The notes below the pieces were generated by a model. The model made no database searches and had not been told where the DNA came from. It worked only from the letters and a program-made list of their open reading frames with translations. A stretch of DNA of 64,000 nt from Hyphomicrobiales bacterium (lineage in GTDB: Bacteria; Pseudomonadota; Alphaproteobacteria; Rhizobiales; Rhizobiaceae). The stretch's first letter is position 1. Each line of letters starts with the position of its first letter. This document shows positions 26,611-35,272 of this stretch, piece after piece. A program made the position numbers and the translations under genes. Location of the stretch: the NCBI GenBank assembly GCA_900470195.1, contig UEIJ01000024.1, positions 248,001 through 312,000 of the forward strand, in the 5' to 3' direction.

Positions 26611-28023
26611 GTGAAGCCATTCGACGAGATGCTCAACCATGGCGGGAATGTCCGCCAGCCTTACGAATTTCTCAAGCAATGGCTCGACAGCCAAGACCCG
26701 CACAAACTTCTTCAGAAAAGCGATGACGCCGAAAGCGTTTTCCGCAAGACGGGCATCACCTTTGCCGTCTACGGAGATCAGGAGGCGGGCGAGCGCCTTA
26801 TCCCGTTCGACATCATCCCGCGCATTATTTCAGGGCAGGAATGGCGGCGTCTGTCACAGGGCATCGAGCAGCGCGTCATGGCGCTGAACGCCTTTCTCGA
26901 TGATATTTATCACCGGCAGGAGATCGTCCGGGCAGGGCGCATTCCCAAAGAGCTGATTTCCAGAAATGAGGCCTTCCTGCTGGAAATGATCGGTTTCCGT
27001 CCGCCGGGCAATGTTTATACTCATATTATCGGCGTCGATATCGTGCGCACGGCCGAAAACCAGTTCTATGTGCTGGAGGACAATGCCCGCACGCCATCCG
27101 GCGTTTCCTATATGCTGGAAAATCGCGAAACGATGATGCAGCTCTTTCCAGAGCTGTTCCAGAACGTCAAGGTGCGTCCGGTCGAGAATTATCCGCAATT
27201 GCTGCGCCAGTCACTCGCGAGCGTTGCCCCTCCTGGTACGCAGGGTGTGCCGACCGTCGCGGTGCTTACGCCGGGCATCTACAATTCCGCCTATTTCGAA
27301 CATGCATTCCTTGCCGATCAGATGGGCGTCGAACTGGTTGAGGGAAGCGATCTGCGCGTCGTTGATGGACGTGTGGCGATGCGCACGACGCAAGGTTATC
27401 GCGCCATCGATGTGCTCTACCGGCGTGTCGACGATGCTTTTCTCGACCCGCTGACATTCAGGCCGGATTCGACACTTGGTGTTGCCGGTATCATGGATGT
27501 CTACCGGGCCGGAAATATCACGATTGCCAACGCACCGGGAACCGGCATTGCCGATGACAAGGCGATCTATTCCTATATGCCGGAAATCGTGGAGTTTTAT
27601 ACGGGCCGCAAGGCCATTCTCGAAAACGTTCCGACATGGCGCTGTTCCGAACCGGACAGCCTCGCATACGTGCTCGACAATCTTGCCGAGCTTGTCGTCA
27701 AGGAAGTCCACGGCTCGGGCGGCTATGGAATGCTGGTCGGACCGGCTTCGACAAAGGCCGAACGCGATGCTTTCGCCGAAAAATTGAAAGCTAGGCCGCG
27801 CAACTATATCGCGCAGCCCACACTGGCGCTTTCAACGACGCCCATCTTCACCAAGAGCGGGCTGGCGCCGCGCCATGTCGATCTGCGTCCCTTTGTTCTG
27901 GTCTCGGATCGCATCCGCATCACGCCCGGCGGACTTACGCGCGTGGCTTTGAAGGAGGGATCGCTCGTCGTGAATTCCAGCCAGGGCGGCGGAACCAAGG
28001 ACACGTGGGTACTCGACGACTGA
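26611..28023 (+). CDS. Circularly permuted type 2 ATP-grasp protein (Anbu system)
   Basis: A 470-residue cytoplasmic protein of the circularly permuted ATP-grasp type 2 family (former DUF404/407). ATP-grasp folds ligate a carboxylate to an amine or thiol using ATP. Conserved blocks include IPFDIIPRIISGQEW, QFYVLEDNARTPSGVSYMLENR and KEVHGSGGYGMLVGP near residue 370. The glycine-rich part lies late in the sequence, as expected after permutation. The start is a GTG at 26611 with AAGGGGAA upstream. It is the first of four co-directional genes that recur together with Anbu. The reaction substrate is not known, and a peptide-forming or peptide-tagging role has been proposed for the set. Confidence 0.9.
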   Translation: MKPFDEMLNHGGNVRQPYEFLKQWLDSQDPHKLLQKSDDAESVFRKTGITFAVYGDQEAGERLIPFDIIPRIISGQEWRRLSQGIEQRVMALNAFLDDIYHRQEIVRAGRIPKELISRNEAFLLEMIGFRPPGNVYTHIIGVDIVRTAENQFYVLEDNARTPSGVSYMLENRETMMQLFPELFQNVKVRPVENYPQLLRQSLASVAPPGTQGVPTVAVLTPGIYNSAYFEHAFLADQMGVELVEGSDLRVVDGRVAMRTTQGYRAIDVLYRRVDDAFLDPLTFRPDSTLGVAGIMDVYRAGNITIANAPGTGIADDKAIYSYMPEIVEFYTGRKAILENVPTWRCSEPDSLAYVLDNLAELVVKEVHGSGGYGMLVGPASTKAERDAFAEKLKARPRNYIAQPTLALSTTPIFTKSGLAPRHVDLRPFVLVSDRIRITPGGLTRVALKEGSLVVNSSQGGGTKDTWVLDD

Positions 28024-28085
28024 AACAACTGGATTGACGTGCTGCAACTGACGAAAAGATCAGGGCGCGAAAAGGGGAATGATTT

Positions 28086-29027
28086 ATGCTTCTTGGCCGT
28101 ACGGCAAACGGACTTTACTGGATGTTCCGCTACATCGAGCGCGCCGAAAACATGGCGCGCCTTGTCGATGCTGGGCTTCGCATGGCATTGACGAAAACCT
28201 CAGATGCACCCGAAGAATGGTCATCGGTTGCGGTTTCGGCGGGTGCAAGCCAGGGTTTTTCCGCAAAATATGATGTCTATAACGCCGCCAATGTCGCCGA
28301 TTTTCTGCTGCGGGATGCGGACAATCCATCAAGCGTGATGACATGCTTTGAAACCGCCCGTTCCAATGCCCGCATGGTGCGCACGGCACTGACGCGTGAG
28401 GCGTGGGAAAGCGTCAACGAAGCATGGATGTCGCTGAAAAAATCACTGTGCAAGCCGTTGAAGGAAAGCGATCTTCCGCAACTTCTCGACCAGATAAAGC
28501 GGGAGACGGCGCTCATTCGCGGCGCCTTTCACGGCACGATGCTGCGCAACGAAATTTTTGATTTCGCAAGCCTCGGTACGTTCATCGAACGCGCCGACAA
28601 CACGGCCCGCATTCTCGATGTGAAATATTATGTTCTGTTGCCCGCCATTTCCTATGTCGGCACGACGCTGGACAACTACCAATGGGAGTCCATTCTCCGC
28701 TCTGTTTCGGCGCATCGTTCCTATCGGTGGGTCTATGATGGTGACTATCGTCCAGCGCAGGTCGCTGACTATCTGATCCTCAACGGCCGCATGCCACGGT
28801 CGCTTCATTATTGCTATCGCAGCATCGCTGAACATCTGGATTACCTGTCCAAAGATTATGACAATCGCGCGACCTGCCACGAGACAGCGGACAAAATCTA
28901 TGCGAGCCTGCAAAATCAGGACATATCTGCGATCTTCGATATGGGCCTGCATGAATTCCTGACCGAATTCATCACCCGCAACAACCGGCTCGGCAACGAG
29001 ATCGCTGAAACCTATAATTTCAATTGA
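28086..29027 (+). CDS. Alpha-E domain protein (Anbu system)
   Basis: A 313-residue all-helical protein of the alpha-E family (former DUF403). It opens MLLGRTANGLYWMFRYIERAENMARLVDAG, typical of the family, and continues with helices such as FIERADNTARILDVKYY near the middle, with PRSLHYCYRSIAEHL further on. It has no membrane segment. AAGGGGAATGATTT precedes the ATG. It is 62 bases downstream of the ATP-grasp gene and always neighbours it in such operons, so a complex with the ATP-grasp protein is likely, though its activity is unknown. Confidence 0.9.
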   Translation: MLLGRTANGLYWMFRYIERAENMARLVDAGLRMALTKTSDAPEEWSSVAVSAGASQGFSAKYDVYNAANVADFLLRDADNPSSVMTCFETARSNARMVRTALTREAWESVNEAWMSLKKSLCKPLKESDLPQLLDQIKRETALIRGAFHGTMLRNEIFDFASLGTFIERADNTARILDVKYYVLLPAISYVGTTLDNYQWESILRSVSAHRSYRWVYDGDYRPAQVADYLILNGRMPRSLHYCYRSIAEHLDYLSKDYDNRATCHETADKIYASLQNQDISAIFDMGLHEFLTEFITRNNRLGNEIAETYNFN

Positions 29028-29036
29028 GGTCTTCGC

Positions 29037-29834
29037 TTGCTGCTCAATATCCGGCACGTTTCGCATTATCGCTATGAGCATCCGGTTCCCTATGCCGTGC
29101 AAAGGTTGCGGTTGCGTCCGCCAACGGTGCCCGGTCAGATGGTCAAGCATTGGGAGCTGAAAATCGAAGGCGGCGAGCCGGAGGTTTCCTATGTCGACGG
29201 TTTTGGCAACAAGACCGACCTTGTCCAGCACGCACGAAACGTCAGCGAGATCATCATAACCGCCAACGGCAGCATCGACGTGGAAGACAGAGCCGGTGTG
29301 CTTGGGCCTGTCTATGGCTTTGCGCCGCTATGGCTTTTTCAGCGTGAGACGCCGCTGACGATGCCGGGCGAGCGCATCAAGGCTCTGGCTGGCGATCTCG
29401 AGACCGGGCAGGAACGGCTTGCCCTGACGCACGATCTGATGAACGCCATACACAAGGCAGTCGCCTATATGCCCGGAACGACGAGTGTTTCCACGGATGC
29501 CGAACACGCACTGGAATCCGGCAAAGGCGTCTGCCAGGACCATACCCATATCTTTCTGTCGGCGGCTCGGCTGTTAGGCGTACCGGCACGGTATGTCTCT
29601 GGATATCTGATGATGGAAGGCGTCGAGGAACAGACCGCAAGCCATGCATGGGCGGAAGCTCATATCGATGGCCTTGGATGGGTCGGGTTCGATGCCGCCA
29701 ACAATATCTGCCCGAACGACCGCTATGTGCGGATTGCAACCGGGCTCGACTACCGCGACGCAGCGCCGATTTCGGGCGTGCGGCTCGGCAGTGCTATGGA
29801 AAGCCTTGCGGTTCACATCAATGTAGGGCAGTGA
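29037..29834 (+). CDS. Transglutaminase-like cysteine peptidase (Anbu system)
   Basis: A 265-residue protein with an N-terminal bacterial transglutaminase-like domain (LLNIRHVSHYRYEHPVP) and a catalytic transglutaminase core. The catalytic cysteine lies in SGKGVCQDHTHIF, the histidine in TASHAWAEAHIDG and the aspartate in GFDAANN. Members act as peptidases or amide-bond transferases. The start is a TTG at 29037 preceded by TTGAGG, nine bases after the alpha-E stop; no ATG serves. It has no signal peptide. It is the third gene of the operon. Confidence 0.9.
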   Translation: MLLNIRHVSHYRYEHPVPYAVQRLRLRPPTVPGQMVKHWELKIEGGEPEVSYVDGFGNKTDLVQHARNVSEIIITANGSIDVEDRAGVLGPVYGFAPLWLFQRETPLTMPGERIKALAGDLETGQERLALTHDLMNAIHKAVAYMPGTTSVSTDAEHALESGKGVCQDHTHIFLSAARLLGVPARYVSGYLMMEGVEEQTASHAWAEAHIDGLGWVGFDAANNICPNDRYVRIATGLDYRDAAPISGVRLGSAMESLAVHINVGQ

Positions 29835-29870
29835 TCCTCTGGATAGCCTGTTGCCTGCCGGATATTGCTC

Positions 29871-30611
29871 ATGACCTATTGCGTTGGAATGAAAATCGAT
29901 CGTGGCCTTGTGTTCATGTCCGATACGCGGACGAATGCCGGGCTCGACAATATCTCCGTCTTCCCGAAGATGCGAAGCTGGTCCAAGCCGGGTGAACGGG
30001 TGATTGTTCTGCTTTCAGCAGGCAATCTCGCGACAACACAAGCTGTGGCAAGTCTTCTGGAAGAACGCATGAAGGCTCCGGCAGACAGACACCCGTCGGT
30101 CTTCGATGCGCCCTCCATGTTTCAGGTCGCACGTCTTGTCGGCGATACGGTCAAGGAAGTGATCCAGAACTCCGCAACCGGAGGTCAGAACGCCGATGCC
30201 TTTGGCGCTTCGTTCATTCTCGGCGGGCAGATCAAGGGCGGGCAACCGCGCCTTTTCTATATCTACCCGGAAGGCAACTTCATCGAGAGTTCAGCAGACA
30301 CGCCCTTCTTCCAGATTGGCGAAAACAAGTACGGCAAACCCATCCTCGTCCGCGCCTATCAAAAGGAGATGAGCTTCGAGGAGACGGTGAAGCTGTTGCT
30401 CGTCTCGTTCGACTCCACACTGAAAGCCAATCTTTCGGTGGGGCTGCCGCTCGACATGCAGATCTATGAAGCCGACAGTTTCGAGCCCGGAACACGCAAG
30501 CGGTTCGAGGCTACCGATCCGTATTATCAAACCGTATCGGAAAGCTGGTCGGAAGCGCTGAAATCGGCGCTGGAGCAATTGCCGCCTTTCAGCTTCGAGG
30601 ACGGAAGTTAG
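29871..30611 (+). CDS. Anbu proteasome-like Ntn hydrolase
   Basis: A 246-residue peptidase related to proteasome beta subunits and HslV, known as Anbu. After removal of the initiator Met the sequence starts T-Y-C-V-G, so the catalytic threonine is exposed without a propeptide. D17 (MSDTRT) and K32 (FPKMR) match the active-site Asp and Lys. GLDNISVF, SAGNLATTQAV and GGQIKGGQPRLFYIYPEGNF are family blocks. I chose the ATG at 29871; the ATG two codons upstream (29865) would bury Thr. It forms open rings in characterised homologues. The dedicated unfoldase and substrate are unknown. Its stop codon TAG merges with the adjoining repeat element. Confidence 0.93.
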   Translation: MTYCVGMKIDRGLVFMSDTRTNAGLDNISVFPKMRSWSKPGERVIVLLSAGNLATTQAVASLLEERMKAPADRHPSVFDAPSMFQVARLVGDTVKEVIQNSATGGQNADAFGASFILGGQIKGGQPRLFYIYPEGNFIESSADTPFFQIGENKYGKPILVRAYQKEMSFEETVKLLLVSFDSTLKANLSVGLPLDMQIYEADSFEPGTRKRFEATDPYYQTVSESWSEALKSALEQLPPFSFEDGS

Positions 30612-30712
30612 AGCATTTCCAGCAAAAGTGCGAAGCGGTTTTGTGTTGGATAATGCGACAAAACAAATAGATAGAGCGGTTCCGGCGGCTCTGTTGAAAC
30701 AGGAACCGCTCT
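30610..30712. repeat. Interspersed repeat copy A
   Basis: A 103-base element that begins AGAGCATTTCCAGC inside the stop codon of the Anbu gene and ends GGAACCGCTCT. It shares AAAAGTG, CGGTTTT, AAAACAAA and AGATAGAGCG in the same order with 48623-48723. Its right half is a hairpin, AGAGCGGTTCC (30673-30683) with GGAACCGCTCT (30702-30712). This looks like a Brucellaceae short intergenic repeat. Confidence 0.75.
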
Positions 30713-30743
30713 AAAAAAGGCCGGGCAAAGCGCCCGGCCTTTT
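30713..30743. terminator. Bidirectional rho-independent terminator
   Basis: AAAAAA, then GGCCGGGC (30719-30726), loop AAAGC, GCCCGGCC (30732-30739), TTTT. It serves both the Anbu operon and the convergent binding-protein gene. Confidence 0.92.
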
Positions 30744-30752
30744 CGCATCGCG

Positions 30753-32444
30753 TCAGTCCTTCGTTACGGTCTGAACATAGTTGGCATCGGCGACCATGTT
30801 GAATCCATGCACATTCGGAGCTGTCACAGCTGTTTCGATTTGCTGATAGATGATCGCGAACGGGCTCGTTTCCTGAAATTTCTTTTGAAGATCGTGATAC
30901 ATCGCTTCCCGTTTGGCAGTATCGCGTTCTTCAGCGGCGGCCATGGTTTCCGCCGTCAATTCCGGAATATCCCAATGGGCTTGCCACGCGCTCGTGCGCA
31001 TTGAGACATCTTCGCCATTGTTCGGATTGTTGGTGAAGGTGACGGCATTGGTGTGCGGATCCCAGTAATCGGGTCCCCAGATGCCAAGCGCCATCTGATG
31101 TTTGCGCGCGCGAACCTTGGTCGTCGTCAGCCGGCCGTCGCCCTGCAGAATTTCCACCTGAACTCCGGCCTTGCCCATTGTCTGCTGGATGCTTTCCGCG
31201 ATGCCGACAAATGGCTGGGTATTGCGCACATCCAATGTCACCTTGAAGCCGTCCTTGAGGCCTGCCTTGGCGAGCAGTTCTCTGGCTTTATCGACATCAT
31301 AGGTGAACGGCTTGTCACCGACAGCGCCGAACATGCCAAGAGGCAGGAAGGACTGGTGCGTCCGGCCGATTCCTTTGATGAGCTTCGCTTCGATCGTATC
31401 GTAATCGATCAGGTATTTGAGCGCCTGCCTGACTTCGGGCTTTGCAAGTTCGGGTACATTCTGGTTCGCCACCAGATAATAGACGCGCCCCTTTGGTGCG
31501 TTGATGACGTGGTACTTCTGGTCCTTGCTCAATTCTTCTATGTCGCCGGGTTCCAGATTGCGTGCAATGTCGATATCGCCCGCCGCAAGCAGCAGACGCT
31601 GCGAAACGCCTTCCTTCACATGGCGGTAGATGACGCGCTTCATTGCCGGTTTTGCATCGGCATAGTTTTCGTTGCGCTCCAGAAGCAGCACTTCATTTGC
31701 ACGCCATTGCTTGAGCACCAAAGGACCGGAACCGGCATAGTTGTTTTTCAGCCATTCATAACCGAAATCGGTTTCGTAGGGATAATCCTTGGTCTTTTCC
31801 GCCTTCTGTTCATGCTCCTTCACCAGCTTGCTATCGACAATCGACGCAACGCTGGAAGTGAGACAGTTGAGAACGAAGCTGGGCGCAAAAGCCTTGCCGG
31901 TGGTGAACACAAGCGTTTCGTCGTCGGTCGCGACGATGTTCTGATCGGCGTTTTCACGGGTGAGACCGAACTGGCTGAGAATGAACGCCGGGCTCTTGTC
32001 GAGCTTGATGGCGCGTTGCAGCGAATAGGCGGCGTCCTGCGCGGTCAGCGGGTTGCCGGAGGCGAATTTCAGACCCTTGCGGATTTTGAACGTGATAGAC
32101 TTGCCGTCGTCGGAAAAGGTCCAGCTGTCGGCAATCTGGGGGATGATCTTGGTCGGGTCCTTGGTGTCGGTCGTGATGAGCCGCTCATAGGTGCTGGTCA
32201 GAATTTCGGATGTGGTGATCTCGAAGATTTCAGCCGGGTCGAGCGAGATGACATCATCGATGCTCATCGCAATGACGAGCGTGTCGGCCGGCGTCGCGGC
32301 TTCCACCGCTTTCGGTGACGCTGAAAGAAACAGCGTGAACGCGAGCGCAGCCGGAATGGAAGCGCGGAGCAGCTTTCGTGCAAGGCCGTGCTTAATGTGG
32401 GCTGCCTTCGAGATATGAGCAAATGGCGGTATTACGGTTGTCAT
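30753..32444 (-). CDS. Peptide/nickel-type ABC substrate-binding protein
   Basis: A 563-residue periplasmic binding protein of SBP family 5 (DppA/OppA type). The signal region is unusually long: about 30 residues precede the hydrophobic core LRASIPAALAFTLFLSAS, with a likely cut near AVEA. The mature part begins DTLVIAMSIDDVISLDPAEI and has the family block LVFNTG-like TLVFTTGKAF and WTFSDDGKSITFKIRKGLKF. The ATG at 32444 follows GGGGGGAAGTTGC. No permease or ATPase gene is adjacent on either side, so it is an orphan that must use a transporter encoded elsewhere. A cysteine lipobox is absent. Confidence 0.88.
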   Translation of the reverse strand: MTTVIPPFAHISKAAHIKHGLARKLLRASIPAALAFTLFLSASPKAVEAATPADTLVIAMSIDDVISLDPAEIFEITTSEILTSTYERLITTDTKDPTKIIPQIADSWTFSDDGKSITFKIRKGLKFASGNPLTAQDAAYSLQRAIKLDKSPAFILSQFGLTRENADQNIVATDDETLVFTTGKAFAPSFVLNCLTSSVASIVDSKLVKEHEQKAEKTKDYPYETDFGYEWLKNNYAGSGPLVLKQWRANEVLLLERNENYADAKPAMKRVIYRHVKEGVSQRLLLAAGDIDIARNLEPGDIEELSKDQKYHVINAPKGRVYYLVANQNVPELAKPEVRQALKYLIDYDTIEAKLIKGIGRTHQSFLPLGMFGAVGDKPFTYDVDKARELLAKAGLKDGFKVTLDVRNTQPFVGIAESIQQTMGKAGVQVEILQGDGRLTTTKVRARKHQMALGIWGPDYWDPHTNAVTFTNNPNNGEDVSMRTSAWQAHWDIPELTAETMAAAEERDTAKREAMYHDLQKKFQETSPFAIIYQQIETAVTAPNVHGFNMVADANYVQTVTKD

Positions 32445-32621
32445 GCAACTTCCCCCCTTCGAGCTGCGCAATCTGCACATGCCGTGCGATTGGGCCTCGC
32501 ATTGATGAAGCTTCAGAAGCTTGCCGCTTTGCTTGCGACTCTCTTTGAAGCCTTCGCATTACATCCAGCTTTTGGAGAGGGGACAACGGCCTGATGAAGT
32601 ATTTCACCGTTGAATCGAAAA

Positions 32622-32644
32622 AGCCGGAGGAAAATCCTCCGGCT
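32622..32644 (-). terminator. Rho-independent terminator after the nitroreductase gene
   Basis: AGCCGGAGGA (32622-32631), loop AAA, TCCTCCGGCT (32635-32644). Read on the minus strand the right arm is followed by TTTTTCG. It ends the transcript from 32671-33270. Confidence 0.88.
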
Positions 32645-32670
32645 CGCTCTCTTTTCGATGCAAAGGACGA

Positions 32671-33270
32671 TCAGAAGAAGACCTTGAAACGGTCGGCGTC
32701 ATCCATGAAAGCCTTCTCGCCGAAAGGCTGCTCGTTTGAGCCGAACGGCATCTGGGCGCGGAGTTTCCAAGTGGCAGGAACGTCCCAGGTCTGGGCAACT
32801 TCCTGATCGATCAGTGGGTTGTAGTGCTGGAGGCTGGCGCCGATGTTTGCATTGGCAAGCGCCGTCCACACCGAATGCTGCGCCATGCCGCCCGACTGTT
32901 CAGACCAGACCGGGAAGTTGTCGGCATAAAGCGGGAAGTTTTCCTGAAGGCCCTTAACGACACTCTGGTCTTCATAGAACAAGACCGTACCGGCACCGGC
33001 AGCGAAGCTGTCGATTTTGGCTTCCGTCTGCGCAAAAGCGTCGGCTGGAACGATCTGGCGAAGCGTGTCCTTCACGATGTTCCACAGCTTGTCGCTCTCG
33101 GCGCCAAACAGGATCACGGCACGCGAACTCTGCGAGTTGAAGGAGGAAGGCGTGTGCTTGACCGCTTCGCGGATCAGCTCGGCCACATCTTCGTTCGACA
33201 GCGGAAGGGACTTGCCCAGAGCATACTGCGTCCGGCGCTTCTTGATGGAATTCAGCAGGGAATTATTCAT
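32671..33270 (-). CDS. Nitroreductase-family FMN oxidoreductase
   Basis: A 199-residue flavin enzyme of the Hbn/YodC-like nitroreductase group. Conserved features are IKKRRTQYALGK at the N-terminus (FMN phosphate contact), TPSSFNSQSSRAVIL and GMAQHSVWTALANANIGASLQHYNP. These proteins reduce nitro groups or quinones with NAD(P)H. The natural substrate is not known. It is monocistronic with its own terminator. The upstream gap has a GTGTTTC/GAAACAC palindrome that could be its operator. Confidence 0.9.
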   Translation of the reverse strand: MNNSLLNSIKKRRTQYALGKSLPLSNEDVAELIREAVKHTPSSFNSQSSRAVILFGAESDKLWNIVKDTLRQIVPADAFAQTEAKIDSFAAGAGTVLFYEDQSVVKGLQENFPLYADNFPVWSEQSGGMAQHSVWTALANANIGASLQHYNPLIDQEVAQTWDVPATWKLRAQMPFGSNEQPFGEKAFMDDADRFKVFF

Positions 33271-33627
33271 GACAGGGTCCTGTGTTTCAGCGGTCTGGCA
33301 GGTGCCTGGCTTGGGATTTTCGAGGCAACCTGTTGGGATGTTGTTGGGCTAGATATTGTTATTCGAGCGGGGGAGGCCAGCCCGTGTTTCTGAAACACAC
33401 TGTCAACGATACGTGGCTAGTTTTCTTTGACTGTTTACTTTCCCGCTATGCGTTTGGAATGAATACGGGTTCATCACGCACTGCTTGCACAGCGATCTTC
33501 CCGGTTTTGCGGGTTTACAAGAGCGGTTCTTTATTGGAATCTAACTAAATTAGTGAGATTTATGGAGCGGGATTTGACGACGCTGTTTTCGGGTCGTTGT
33601 TGTGAAATGGGATGAGGTCACAATAGT
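33271..33627. other. Divergent intergenic region with two palindromes
   Basis: 357 bases between the nitroreductase and FAD-protein genes, without a supported gene. GTGTTTC-T-GAAACAC forms a perfect 15-base inverted repeat at 33384-33398, and a half copy GTGTTTCA recurs at 33282-33289, next to the nitroreductase start. ACTAA-A-TTAGT lies at 33544-33554, nearer the other gene. They resemble binding sites of dimeric regulators; no regulator gene is adjacent. Confidence 0.5.
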
Positions 33628-34950
33628 TTGAAGTCATTTATCATCGTTGGAGCCGGAGCAAGCGGCATCATACTGGCCGCACAGTTACTCCGGCGTTCGC
33701 CGGAATCGACCGTGCGAATTTTCGAACGGTCAGGTCGGTTAGGGGCGGGGGTAGCTTACGCGACGGAAAATCCGAGCCACCTGCTCAATGTCCGCGCCAG
33801 CAATATGAGCGCGTTTCCCGATCAGCCGGATCACTTCGTGAACTGGTTGCAGGCAAGCGGCGACCGGTGGGAACCGCACGGTTTTGCGCCGCGTAAAATC
33901 TACCGCTCCTATCTGGAGCAACTGGTCCTGCCTTATCTTTCCGAGGGCAATCCCCGATTGACTGTTGAAAAGACCGGCATCGTTGACGTGACGCTGAAAG
34001 GCGGCAGACCTGCCGTTGTCACCGAAGCCGGCGAAACCTTCGTGGCTGATGCGGTCATTCTTGCAACGGGCAATGAGGCTGCGATCGCGAAATCCGGCGA
34101 CCAGATTACGGAATACTGGTCAAGCAATGGCTATTTCGATGTGCCAACGGATGCTCCGGTTGCGATATTCGGCACGGGCCTTTCTATGGTCGACAGCGTA
34201 TTGTCGCTGCTGGATAATGGGCATAGTGCTGAAATATACGCGATTTCGCGCCGCGGACTTCTTCCCGCGCGCCATGCCGCCGCACAACCTTTTCCTGTCT
34301 CCGCGGATGACCTCCCGGTATCGCTTGGACTTTCCAAGCTTATGCGGCGCGTGCGGGCCATGATGCTTGAAGCGGAAAAGAGCGGTTCCGGCTGGCGTGG
34401 CGTGATGGATGGTCTGCGTCCGCACACACAGCATATCTGGGCAGGGTTGCCGCTGTCGCAGCGCCGCAGTTTCCTCCGGCATCTGCGTCCATGGTGGGAT
34501 GTCCATCGGCATCGCATGGCCCCCGCAGTAGCAGATCGTATCGAATCCGCCATGAACAAAGGGCAACTTAATGTCATCGCAGGCCGTCTGGTATCGGTGC
34601 GCGCCGAAGGCGGCACAATTGAAGTCCGCTATCGCCGCCGGCGTAGGGAAGCGGTCGAAAAGCTGCACGCAGCCACCGTCATCGATTGTCGTGGAGGCAA
34701 TCCACGGTTTTCCACGACGCGCAACGCCGCACTGATCGGGCTTATGGAGCATGGACTGGCCCGGCCAGACGCGCTCGACCTTGGCTTGGACGTTACTCGC
34801 GATCTGCAGGTCGTCAACACGCGCGGAGAGCCGTCAGGCCCGTTTTTCGCCATCGGACCGGTTACAAAAGGCGCGTTCTGGGAAGTCACAGCCGTGCCGG
34901 ATATCCGCATCCAGGCTGAGAGGCTTTCCGCGATTTTACTTGAAGGATGA
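33628..34950 (+). CDS. FAD/NAD(P)-binding protein
   Basis: A 440-residue flavoprotein with a Rossmann motif FIIVGAGASGIILAAQLL at the extreme N-terminus and a second nucleotide motif APVAIFGTGLSMVDSVLSLL at about residue 175. It belongs to the FAD-NAD(P)-binding group found in siderophore-type N-monooxygenase relatives. The block HLLNVRASNMSAFPDQPDHF is typical of it, and GGNPRFSTTRNAALIG near the end too. Its substrate is unknown. The start is a TTG at 33628, forced by the Rossmann motif immediately after it; GATGAGG lies upstream. It is monocistronic. Confidence 0.85.
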   Translation: MKSFIIVGAGASGIILAAQLLRRSPESTVRIFERSGRLGAGVAYATENPSHLLNVRASNMSAFPDQPDHFVNWLQASGDRWEPHGFAPRKIYRSYLEQLVLPYLSEGNPRLTVEKTGIVDVTLKGGRPAVVTEAGETFVADAVILATGNEAAIAKSGDQITEYWSSNGYFDVPTDAPVAIFGTGLSMVDSVLSLLDNGHSAEIYAISRRGLLPARHAAAQPFPVSADDLPVSLGLSKLMRRVRAMMLEAEKSGSGWRGVMDGLRPHTQHIWAGLPLSQRRSFLRHLRPWWDVHRHRMAPAVADRIESAMNKGQLNVIAGRLVSVRAEGGTIEVRYRRRRREAVEKLHAATVIDCRGGNPRFSTTRNAALIGLMEHGLARPDALDLGLDVTRDLQVVNTRGEPSGPFFAIGPVTKGAFWEVTAVPDIRIQAERLSAILLEG

Positions 34951-35272
34951 AGCCGCGTTTGCAGCAAAATTCATGACAAGATTTCTGTCATCCGGCTGAA
35001 AGGTTTTCAGGTCAATATGATCAATCGTCAGGTATCGCGGTTCGCAGCGGTCGATGGATTATAGATTTTCCGGCGCAAGGAACGATAAAATGATTCAAAT
35101 CTGTACGATAAGCCATTGAAAGCTATTGCCATAATGTTCTGTGACCCGCCATAATAAGGCCATCGGAACATATGATTCCTCTCTACAACTTGCCGGAGCG
35201 ATTCTGTTGCTGTTTTCTTGAGCGGTGCCTGCTTCGGATCAACCTTGATTTCGGCTAGGAGGCCTGTGGCGC
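34951..35272. other. Upstream region of the Mrp operon
   Basis: 322 bases between the FAD-protein gene and mrpA. No gene is seen. The last bases, CTAGGAGGCC (AGGAGG ten bases before the start codon), are a strong ribosome-binding site for mrpA. The AT-rich middle (about 35080-35200) probably holds the operon promoter, but no element is clear enough to mark. Confidence 0.5.

Noticed and set aside
30610-30712. Insertion sequence or mobile element with transposase
   Set aside because: The element is only about 100 bases with no coding capacity and no target duplication visible. It is better called a short interspersed repeat.
33282-33548. Possible 88-codon gene between nitroreductase and flavoprotein
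   Set aside because: Codon use and sequence look random, and the frame crosses the palindrome and promoter-like region.
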